Shown here: positions 1-5,618 of the stretch, one piece after another
How positions within the stretch are numbered: position 1 is the stretch's first letter
Layout: each line of letters starts with the position of its first letter
NCBI GenBank assembly: GCA_050186335.1
Contig: JBFWYO010000133.1
Location: forward strand, 1 to 7,832
Source of the DNA: JBFWYO01 sp050186335
Lineage (GTDB): Bacteria; Pseudomonadota; Alphaproteobacteria; Bin65
Direction: 5' to 3'
Length of the DNA: 7,832 bases
Notes under the pieces: generated by a model
The model's database searches: none
What the model was told of the DNA's origin: nothing
What the model saw: the letters and a program-made list of their open reading frames with translations, nothing else
Program-made: the position numbers and the translations under genes

Positions 1-53
1 CCATCCTCAGAGATAAAATCCCTTGGCAAAACGCTTGACCAACAACACAGTCG

Positions 54-103
54 CTGAGTAGCGGCCCGGAGCGAAGCGAACGGGGCGCGTATCGAAGGAT
101 GGG
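54..103 (+). repeat. REP-like dispersed repeat, copy A
   Basis: This is a copy of a repeat seen three times in the window. The left arm CTGAGTAGCG (54-63) and right arm GCGTATCGAAGGATGGG (87-103) are shared with the copies at 2657-2692 and 2734-2771. The centre differs and can fold by itself: CCCG (65-68) pairs with CGGG (81-84). It starts about 35 bp past the stop codon of the binding-protein gene and lies in the non-coding left edge of the window. Conserved arms around a variable self-complementary centre in intergenic DNA is what REP-type elements look like. The family name is unknown to me. Confidence 0.65.
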
Positions 104-120
104 CGGCACGCGAGGTGCCG
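104..120 (-). terminator. stem-loop downstream of binding-protein gene, weak terminator candidate
   Basis: CGGCAC (104-109) and GTGCCG (115-120) form a perfect 6-bp stem around a 5-nt loop, 18 bp after the stop codon of the minus-strand binding-protein gene. On the minus strand it is followed by CCCATCCTTCG rather than a T-run, so it lacks the U-tract of an intrinsic terminator. It may protect the 3' end of the transcript together with the adjacent repeat, or be incidental. Confidence 0.3.
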
Positions 121-138
121 ACCATCGCTTCCGCTCGA

Positions 139-1338
139 TCACTTTTTGATGAAATCGCACTCGCTCTGGCTGAGCGGCTTGAAGGCTTCGTCGGCCTTCA
201 TGGTCTTGACCAGCTTGTAATAGTCCCAGGCGTATTTCGATTCCGCCGGCGACTTCACCTGGTACAAGTGCACATCCTGCATCAAGCGGCCGTCTTCGCG
301 AATCTTGACCTGTTCGCCGTACCAGTCGACCGGCATGGATTTCATCTTCGTGGTGACCGCGGCGGCGTCCTTGGTACCGGCCGCCTGGACCGCTTTCAGG
401 TAATGCAGCACGCCCGAATACACCGAGCCCTGGACCTTGGTCGGCATGCGATTCAGCTTGGCGAAGTATTTGCGGCCGAACGCGCGCGTGGCCTCGTTCT
501 TGTCCCAGTAGAAACTCGAGGTCACCAGCAACCCTTGCGCCTTCTGCAGGCCAAGCCCGTTGATGTCGCTGATGAACACGACGGTGCCCGCCAGGCGCTG
601 GCCGGCCGCGACCAGACCGAACTCGCTGGCCTGCTTGATGCCATTGGTAAGGTCGGTCGCGACGTTGGCGAAGCCGATGACCTGCGCCTTCGAATTTTGC
701 GCGGCCAGCAGATAGGAAGCGAAATCGCCCGCGCCCAGCGGGTGTTTGATGCTGCCGAGCACCTTGCCGCCCGCCGCTTCGATGGCGGCCGTGGCGTCCT
801 TCAGCATGGCGTGGCCGAAGCCGAAATCGGCGACCACGAAGAACCATGTCTTGCCGCCGGTCTCGACGATGAGCTTGGCCGATTTCGACAGGGCGATTGA
901 ATCTTCCGCCCAGTGAATGCTATAGGGCGAGCAGGCCTTACCGGTCAGATCGGCGATCACGGCGGCGGCCACGACGGTGACTTTCTTCCGTTCCTTGGCG
1001 ATCGCCTGTACCGCCAGCGCCACCGGCGTGACCGGCAGGTCGGTGATCATGTCGACGCCGTCCTGATCGAACCATTTGCGCGCGATCGTCGCGGCCACGT
1101 CCGGCTTGTTCTGCATGTCGGCGGCGACGACCTCGATCTTCATGCCGGCGACCTTGCCGCCGAAATCCTCGACCGCCTGGCGCGCCGCGAGCGCGGCCCC
1201 TTCGCCGCTTACCTCGGAGCCGGCGAACCCGCCGTAGCTGCCCAATACGCCGATCTTCAAGACCGCTTCGGCCTGAGCGTAACCGACGCCCAGCGCGGTA
1301 AGGCCCAGCGCCGCAATCGTCATCTTCATTTTCCGCAT
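139..1338 (-). CDS. ABC transporter periplasmic substrate-binding protein (Peripla_BP_6 / branched-chain amino acid type)
   Basis: A 399-residue solute-binding protein predicted to capture a ligand in the periplasm for an ABC importer. The N-terminus (MRKMK, a hydrophobic stretch 7-20, then AQA) is a standard Sec signal peptide, with cleavage predicted after residue 23. The mature part opens with LKIGVLGSYGG, the first strand and ligand-pocket loop of type I binding proteins. GGKTWFFVVADFGFGH (161-176) and the C-terminal PLSQSECDFIKK are typical of a proteobacterial subgroup of this family. The only two cysteines, C136 and C394, both lie in the mature protein and could form a disulfide. The start at 1338 is preferred over the ATG at 1344 because a GGAG lies 7 nt upstream of 1338 but only 1 nt from 1344. 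The gene follows the flavin monooxygenase by 34 bp, so co-transcription is likely. No permease or ATPase gene is in the window. An aromatic acid ligand is inferred from the neighbours only. Confidence 0.9.
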   Translation of the reverse strand: MRKMKMTIAALGLTALGVGYAQAEAVLKIGVLGSYGGFAGSEVSGEGAALAARQAVEDFGGKVAGMKIEVVAADMQNKPDVAATIARKWFDQDGVDMITDLPVTPVALAVQAIAKERKKVTVVAAAVIADLTGKACSPYSIHWAEDSIALSKSAKLIVETGGKTWFFVVADFGFGHAMLKDATAAIEAAGGKVLGSIKHPLGAGDFASYLLAAQNSKAQVIGFANVATDLTNGIKQASEFGLVAAGQRLAGTVVFISDINGLGLQKAQGLLVTSSFYWDKNEATRAFGRKYFAKLNRMPTKVQGSVYSGVLHYLKAVQAAGTKDAAAVTTKMKSMPVDWYGEQVKIREDGRLMQDVHLYQVKSPAESKYAWDYYKLVKTMKADEAFKPLSQSECDFIKK

Positions 1339-1345
1339 CGTCATA

Positions 1346-1349
1346 CTCC
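1346..1349 (-). promoter_or_regulatory. ribosome binding site deciding the binding-protein start
   Basis: On the minus strand the sequence reads GGAG-TATGACG-ATG. GGAG sits 7 nt before the ATG at 1338 but 1 nt before the ATG at 1344, so translation most likely starts at 1338. The difference is two residues of the signal peptide. Confidence 0.6.
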
Positions 1350-1372
1350 AGTTGGTCGTTGAATTGATCCTA

Positions 1373-2566
1373 TTACCTGGCCTTGGCAGCCTCGTTGATC
1401 GCGTCGTATTCGTAGACCCAGGTCGGGTTGAAACGCAGCAGCCGGTTGTTCTTGGCGCTGCCGAAGCGATATCGGAGATTGCGGATCAGGCGCTTGATTC
1501 CCGACGCTTCGTGCATCGAGCGCACCCGTTCGCGCGCCGCCAATTGCACGCGCGCCGTACGCGGCTGGCGCATCGTTTCGTACGTCTTCAGCGCGGCCGG
1601 AATATCCTTCGGATTCTGCGCGAGCAAGGCGGCGACCATGTAGCCGTCTTCGATCGCCATGTTGGCGCCCTGTGCCATGAACGGCAGCATCGGGTGCGCG
1701 GCGTCGCCGATCAGCGTGAAACGCCCGCGCGACCAATGGGGCATCGGATCGCGGTCGAACAGCGCCCATTTGTTGATGAAATCCGCCTTGTCGATCAACT
1801 GGTGAATGATCGGGTGCCAGTTCGGATAGGCGGCGTGCACTTCGTCGGCGTTCGCGCGCAGAAACCAGTTCTCCTCGACCCACTGATCGGTCTCGCGCAC
1901 GGCGACGACATTCACCTTCCGTCCGCCCGAGACGTAATACATCGTTATGTGTCCATGCGGGCCGTGCCAGTTGCAGGCGTCGAACGGGATGACCGAGCGG
2001 TCGATCTTCGCGGCATCCACGGTGAAACGCCACGCGATGTTGCCGGTGAAGCGCGGCGCGTCCTTGCCCCACAAGGCTTCGCGCGCGACCGAATGAATTC
2101 CGTCGGCGCCGATCGCGGCGTCGGCCTCGAACCGCTCGCCGTTGCCGGTGAGCACCGCAGCGCGCGGGCCAGCTTCGTCGATCGCGACGACGCGGCGGCC
2201 GAGCGACAAGACATGTTGCGGCACCGCGGACTTCAAGACCTCGAGCAGGTCGGCCCGATGCACATGAAAATATGGCGTGCCGTACTTCTCGGCAAAGGCG
2301 GGGTTGAGCGGGTTGGTATAAAGCGTCCCGCCTGTGCGCCAATCGCGGGCGCGGTAATGGCTGGGCTGGCAGGCGCGCTCGGTCAGCGCGGCTTCGAGGC
2401 CGAGAAAGCGCAGGACCCGGATGCCGTTCGGGCTGAGCTGCACGCCGGCGCCGACTTCGGACAGTTCCGCCGCCTGCTCGATCAGCCGCACGTCGATGCC
2501 CATGCGGTGCATGACCGCGGCAGCCGTCAAGCCGCCGATCCCGCCGCCGGCGACGATCACCTGCAT
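1373..2566 (-). CDS. FAD-dependent aromatic monooxygenase (salicylate / 3-hydroxybenzoate / 6-hydroxynicotinate hydroxylase-like)
   Basis: A 397-residue class A flavoprotein monooxygenase, expected to use NAD(P)H and O2 to hydroxylate a phenolic or heteroaromatic acid in the cytoplasm. All three fingerprints of the family are present: the Rossmann motif GGGIGG (7-12) with an acidic residue ending strand 2 (E30), the DG motif GADGIHS (153-159), and the GD motif GDAAHPM (287-293) followed by PFMAQGANMAIED. Length is normal for single-component hydroxylases. The C-terminus NPTWVYEYDAI resembles the ending of salicylate and 6-hydroxynicotinate monooxygenases; this is from memory, not an alignment. 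The substrate cannot be fixed from sequence alone. The gene lies 229 bp downstream of the Rieske oxygenase, separated by REP-like repeats, and 34 bp before the binding protein. No strong ribosome binding site and no clear own promoter were seen upstream. Confidence 0.93.
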   Translation of the reverse strand: MQVIVAGGGIGGLTAAAVMHRMGIDVRLIEQAAELSEVGAGVQLSPNGIRVLRFLGLEAALTERACQPSHYRARDWRTGGTLYTNPLNPAFAEKYGTPYFHVHRADLLEVLKSAVPQHVLSLGRRVVAIDEAGPRAAVLTGNGERFEADAAIGADGIHSVAREALWGKDAPRFTGNIAWRFTVDAAKIDRSVIPFDACNWHGPHGHITMYYVSGGRKVNVVAVRETDQWVEENWFLRANADEVHAAYPNWHPIIHQLIDKADFINKWALFDRDPMPHWSRGRFTLIGDAAHPMLPFMAQGANMAIEDGYMVAALLAQNPKDIPAALKTYETMRQPRTARVQLAARERVRSMHEASGIKRLIRNLRYRFGSAKNNRLLRFNPTWVYEYDAINEAAKAR

Positions 2567-2656
2567 ACTGCGTGGCCCCGGCGGTCGATGTGTCGAAGCA
2601 TGGCGGGCCTAAGATTTCCGTTGGGACGAAATCGATCGGGAAGGGTGTGCACGTGG

Positions 2657-2692
2657 CTCATCCTTCGATACGCGCTGCGCGCTACTCAGGAT
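2657..2692 (-). repeat. REP-like dispersed repeat, copy B
   Basis: Read on the minus strand this copy has CCTGAGTAGCG, a centre GCGCAGCGC that can fold, and GTATCGAAGGATGAG. Its ends ATCCT and AGGAT are themselves complementary, giving an imperfect palindrome with outer and inner 5-bp stems around a mismatched bulge. It lies between the Rieske and flavin monooxygenase genes, in opposite orientation to copy C 41 bp away. Confidence 0.75.
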
Positions 2693-2733
2693 ACGGTTGG
2701 AAGTCTGCCGCGAATATTTCTTACGACATCATT

Positions 2734-2771
2734 CGGAGTAGCGCGTTCTGACGCACGTATCGAAGGACGGG
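2734..2771 (+). repeat. REP-like dispersed repeat, copy C
   Basis: This copy has GGAGTAGCGC at the left and CGTATCGAAGGACGGG at the right. The centre is a different small hairpin, GCGT-TCTG-ACGC (2743-2754). It starts 24 bp beyond the Rieske stop codon. Copies B and C face each other, so the transcript across 2657-2771 can fold into one long imperfect hairpin, like paired REP (BIME) elements. That could stabilise or attenuate the message between the oxygenase and the monooxygenase. Confidence 0.7.
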
Positions 2772-2795
2772 CCGCCGGCGCGGCGTTCGGCACTC

Positions 2796-3806
2796 TTAGG
2801 CCCGCCCTGCGGCCTCCGCACTCAATAAGCGGTTTATCACGCGGCGCGCCGATACCACGCCGGCGTCCGCATTGACGCTCAGCAGATCCCGTTCGGACCG
2901 CGCCGCCAGATTGTCCTGCTGCCCCGCGATGATGCCGGCGTCTTCGTTGAACGTGGTGACCAGGAAATCCCCGATCATCTTGGTCATGCCCGGATCCCGC
3001 ACCGCGAAATCGCGCGCGAAAGCCCAGAAATGCAGCGTGCGCCGGTCGGTTTCCGGCGTCAGGATATTGATGATGCGCGTGTCGATGCCTTTGCTCTTGT
3101 CGTTGGTGCCGACCGGCACCGCGCCGGCGTCGATGATGATGTTGTAAGGCGGGTGAAACGCGATCTTCTGCCAACGGTCGACTTTGCCGGTGAAGCCGCC
3201 GGCCTTGCGATACATGATCGAGGGCTCGGTATCGTACATCTGCCGCTCGACGCGCACGACATCGCCGTCGAGGGTCGATTTCACCGGCGTCTGCGCCACC
3301 GCATCGGTGCCGATCGTGTTCCGGTGCACGTACGTCGTGTGCGACAGGTCCATCAGATTGTCGACCAGCAGTTCGACGCCGCATTCGTAGGGAATCGTCC
3401 CGTGGGAATAGCCCCATTGTTCCGAGGCCAGCCAGGGCAGTTCCGGAATCGCGGCTTCGTCGGCCTGGGCCGGCTCGCCCATCCACAGCCAAACCAGCTT
3501 CCAGCGTTCGACCGCGGGATAGGTCTTCACGCGCAGTCGCGGCGGGATGTTGCTCTGGCCCGGAATCTCCACGCACGTGCCGGCGCAGTCAAAACGCAAA
3601 CCGTGATAGCCGCACGCGATCGTGTCGCCTTGGATCGTGCCCAGGGACAGCGGCGCCATGCGGTGCGGGCAGCAATCGTCGAATGCGGCGACTCCGTTGC
3701 CGGTCCGGATCAGGGCAACGGGCTGGTCGAGTACGCGCTTGGCCACGGGCTTGCCGCCCAATTCATGACCCCAGGCGGCGGCATACCAGTAATTGCGCAG
3801 GAACAT
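2796..3806 (-). CDS. Rieske non-heme iron aromatic oxygenase, VanA-like (vanillate O-demethylase oxygenase family)
   Basis: A 336-residue terminal oxygenase expected to demethylate or hydroxylate an aromatic acid using electrons from a separate reductase. The N-terminal Rieske domain binds a [2Fe-2S] cluster through C46-P-H48 and C65-G-Y-H68. The catalytic domain carries NLMDLSHTTYVH (150-161), giving the mononuclear iron ligands H156 and H161 with D149/D153 nearby for inter-subunit electron transfer; an acidic FNED at 286-289 is the likely third ligand region. Length and architecture fit VanA-type demethylases. The start at 3806 gives MFLRNYWYAAAW, the typical family N-terminus; upstream in-frame ATGs at 3833, 3863 and 3911 exist, but 3863 lies inside the predicted operator and 3911 lies upstream of the promoter. 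No VanB-type reductase is present, so electrons must come from elsewhere. Divergent from marR, which probably controls it. The true substrate is unknown. Confidence 0.9.
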   Translation of the reverse strand: MFLRNYWYAAAWGHELGGKPVAKRVLDQPVALIRTGNGVAAFDDCCPHRMAPLSLGTIQGDTIACGYHGLRFDCAGTCVEIPGQSNIPPRLRVKTYPAVERWKLVWLWMGEPAQADEAAIPELPWLASEQWGYSHGTIPYECGVELLVDNLMDLSHTTYVHRNTIGTDAVAQTPVKSTLDGDVVRVERQMYDTEPSIMYRKAGGFTGKVDRWQKIAFHPPYNIIIDAGAVPVGTNDKSKGIDTRIINILTPETDRRTLHFWAFARDFAVRDPGMTKMIGDFLVTTFNEDAGIIAGQQDNLAARSERDLLSVNADAGVVSARRVINRLLSAEAAGRA

Positions 3807-3832
3807 GTGCGGCACCCGGCTTGCGGAAGGCA

Positions 3833-3860
3833 TTGAAATCCGATCTGATAAAATTAGTTT
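3833..3860 (+). promoter_or_regulatory. possible marR promoter
   Basis: TTGAAA (3833-3838) matches a -35 box in five of six positions. With a 16-bp spacer the -10 position is TAGTTT (3855-3860), a poor match, which overlaps the left arm of the palindrome. Repressor binding there would also give autoregulation. Support is weak because the -10 is poor and the leader would be about 90 nt. Confidence 0.25.
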
Positions 3861-3879
3861 CATAGTGAAACTTTTGCAA
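3851..3879 (-). promoter_or_regulatory. predicted Rieske-gene promoter
   Basis: On the minus strand TTGCAA (3879-3874) and TAATTT (3856-3851) are separated by exactly 17 bp, as expected for a sigma-70 promoter, in an AT-rich island within GC-rich DNA. Matches to the consensus boxes are moderate (4/6 and 3/6). Transcription would begin near 3844, leaving a leader of roughly 40 nt before the ATG at 3806. The spacer is almost entirely occupied by the palindrome at 3856-3872. Confidence 0.45.
3856..3872. promoter_or_regulatory. candidate MarR operator, perfect 7-3-7 palindrome
   Basis: AGTTTCA-TAG-TGAAACT is a perfect inverted repeat with 7-bp arms. MarR-family dimers commonly bind palindromes of about this size, and this one sits in the shared upstream region of marR and the Rieske gene. 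It lies between the predicted -35 and -10 boxes of the Rieske promoter, where a bound repressor would block RNA polymerase. The palindrome is seen directly; its assignment to the adjacent regulator is inference. Confidence 0.6.
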
Positions 3880-3958
3880 ACGGAAATTCGCCGTGCCAGT
3901 CTCCGGCACACCCGCCGTTTAGCGCGGTTTCCGGCCGTCTCGGGGGATCAAGGGCAGC

Positions 3959-4528
3959 ATGAGCAAAGCATCGATCGCCTTCCAGCAAAGCTTCAATCGG
4001 TGGCTGCCTTATCAGTGCTCCCTGGTCACCAGCTTCGTCAGCCGGCGCATGTTCGATTACTACAATCGCGAATTCGGCATATCGGTTACCGATTGGCGCA
4101 TGCTCGCGGTGCTCAATGCGAACCAGCCCAGTTCGGCGGGGGCGTTGGCGCGCCGCAGCGGGATGGATGCGGTGCAAACCACCCGCGCAATAGCATCGTT
4201 GCTGAAACAGAAGCTCGTGCGCCGCGAGTCCGACCGGCGCGATCGCCGGCGCGCCGTGCTGACATTGACCCGAGCGGGACTGCGCGTGGTCGAGAAAGTT
4301 GCGCCCATGGCGCTGGCGCTTGAAGCCGACCTGCTCGCCAAATTGACCGCATCCGAACAGGCGGCCCTGAAGCGGGCGATGTTCAAGCTGGAAACCGCGA
4401 TCGATCGGATCTGGCTCGCCGACGAGCGCACCGCCCCGGCCGGCGTCGCCCTGCCGTCGGAAACCGCGGTGACCGCGGCAAAGCGGCGTCGGCCCGAAGC
4501 TGCCGCGTCGCGCCGGCCGAACGCTTAG
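3959..4528 (+). CDS. MarR-family transcriptional regulator
   Basis: A 189-residue winged-helix DNA-binding protein, probably a dimeric repressor that releases DNA when it binds an aromatic acid or acyl-CoA ligand. The helix-turn-helix covers about residues 57-84 (SSAGALARRSGMD followed by the recognition helix AVQTTRAIASLLKQ). The wing is SDRRDRRRAVLTLTRAG (91-107), a hallmark of the family. Helices before residue 45 and after 110 would form the dimer interface. The last 35 or so residues extend beyond the usual MarR length and end in a basic tail rich in K, R and A. An AAGGG lies 4 nt before the ATG at 3959. The gene is divergent from the Rieske oxygenase, the standard layout for a local regulator, and its stop is 7 bp from that of the convergent enolase-family gene. 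Confidence 0.92.
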   Translation: MSKASIAFQQSFNRWLPYQCSLVTSFVSRRMFDYYNREFGISVTDWRMLAVLNANQPSSAGALARRSGMDAVQTTRAIASLLKQKLVRRESDRRDRRRAVLTLTRAGLRVVEKVAPMALALEADLLAKLTASEQAALKRAMFKLETAIDRIWLADERTAPAGVALPSETAVTAAKRRRPEAAASRRPNA

Positions 4529-4535
4529 CCCGAGA

Positions 4536-5618
4536 TCACACCTTGACGCGATACGCGGCGCGCGCGCCGTCTGCCCAGGCCATGCCGTGGCCCGGCGCAT
4601 CGCCCGGCGACATGCGCTGCTTGGCGTCGATCTTGACCGAGATTTTAAATAAAGGTTCGAGCAGCGGAAAATCTTCCAGCCAGGTGACGTTCGGCGCCGC
4701 GCACGCCACATGAATGAACAACGCCGGCAGGAAATGCGGCGAAACCGTCACGCCGAAAAATTCCGCCTGCTGGCACACCCGCAGGGTTTCGCTCAGGCCG
4801 CCGATCGCGGCCAGATCCGGCTGAATCACGCTGCACGCGTTCGCCTGCAACAGCGGCATCACCTCGACGCAGCCTTGCAGATGTTCACCGGTCGCGATCG
4901 ACACCGGCGAGCTGCGCGCCAATTGCGCGTGCGCGGCGTAATCCAGCGCCGGCAGCGGCTCTTCCAGCCACAGCACGCCCAGTTCGGCGCACTCGCGCGC
5001 CAGCCACAGCGCGCGGTTGAGGTCGCACTTCTCGTTGGTGTCGACCATGAGGTCGATCTCGGCCGGCAACGCGGCGCGCACCGCCTGCATGCGCGCGATA
5101 TCGGCACGCTCGCCGGCCAGGCGCAGCTTCACTGCGGGGAAACCCTGCTGGACGTGCTTGAGCGCCTGCGCGACCGCCGCCTCGGGCGCCTGGTTCGCGG
5201 TATAGCCGCCGCTGCCGTAGACCGGCACGGCGCGCGCCCGTCCGCCCATCGCTTGATAGAGCGGGATGCCGCGCTGTTTCGCGTGCAAATCCCAGACCGC
5301 CATGTCGATGGCCGCTATCGCCATGAAATAGACGCCCCGGCCGAGCCGGTTCAGCGAGCCGGCCAGTTGCCGGAACAGCACCAGCGGCGCATCGGCCGCC
5401 TGGCCGATCACCAGCCGCGCGCACAAATCTTCGGCTGCGGCCTTGATGACCGTCCCGCCGCCGCGCAGTCCGTAGGTGAAGCCGGTCGCGATGACGCCAT
5501 TAGCATCCTCCAGATCGACCACGACGACGTCGACGCCGGTGACGCCCGAGCCGCCGACCGCCTGGGCAAGCGGAAACTTCAGGTATTCGACGGTGGCTTT
5601 GGTGATTTTGGCCGACAT
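4536..5618 (-). CDS. enolase superfamily enzyme, mandelate racemase subgroup (probable acid-sugar dehydratase or related)
   Basis: A 360-residue enzyme expected to use Mg2+ to abstract the proton alpha to a carboxylate. The N-terminal capping domain spans roughly residues 1-125, followed by the barrel. Metal ligands appear in order: D193 (MVDTN), E219 (WLEEP) and E245 (TGEH). The mandelate racemase subgroup dyad is present as D268 (QPDLAAIGG) and H295 (SPHF), and E315 (LEDFP) fits the conserved late glutamate. At the end of the second barrel strand the motif is K164-L-R166, where mandelate racemase has KxK. The Arg in the second position makes racemase activity less likely and fits a dehydratase better; the substrate is unknown. 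The start at 5618 overlaps the HIT stop codon by one base (TGATG) and is preceded by GGGGG at 7 nt, so the longer reading to 5696 is rejected. It is the last gene of the operon, convergent with marR. Confidence 0.92.
   Translation of the reverse strand: MSAKITKATVEYLKFPLAQAVGGSGVTGVDVVVVDLEDANGVIATGFTYGLRGGGTVIKAAAEDLCARLVIGQAADAPLVLFRQLAGSLNRLGRGVYFMAIAAIDMAVWDLHAKQRGIPLYQAMGGRARAVPVYGSGGYTANQAPEAAVAQALKHVQQGFPAVKLRLAGERADIARMQAVRAALPAEIDLMVDTNEKCDLNRALWLARECAELGVLWLEEPLPALDYAAHAQLARSSPVSIATGEHLQGCVEVMPLLQANACSVIQPDLAAIGGLSETLRVCQQAEFFGVTVSPHFLPALFIHVACAAPNVTWLEDFPLLEPLFKISVKIDAKQRMSPGDAPGHGMAWADGARAAYRVKV

Noticed and set aside
1..12. CCATCCTCAG at the left edge as part of a fourth repeat copy
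   Set aside because: Only the first seven bases match the repeat arm; the rest diverges and the sequence is cut by the window edge, so it cannot be supported.
1352..2875. Plus-strand open frame of 507 codons, longer than the gene it overlaps
   Set aside because: It is antisense to the flavin monooxygenase, which has all three family fingerprints, and runs into the repeat region. Its translation is rich in R, H, D and A with no recognisable motif, as expected for a mirror frame in GC-rich DNA.
4081..4093. Palindrome ATCGGT-T-ACCGAT inside marR as a second operator
   Set aside because: It is explained by codons of the regulator (SVTDW region), is unrelated in sequence to the intergenic palindrome, and lies 220 bp into the region downstream of the promoters.
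4557..4568. Perfect palindrome GGCGCGCGCGCC near the marR/enolase junction as a bidirectional terminator
   Set aside because: It lies within the enolase coding sequence, has no T-run on either side, and alternating GC palindromes are frequent by chance at this composition.
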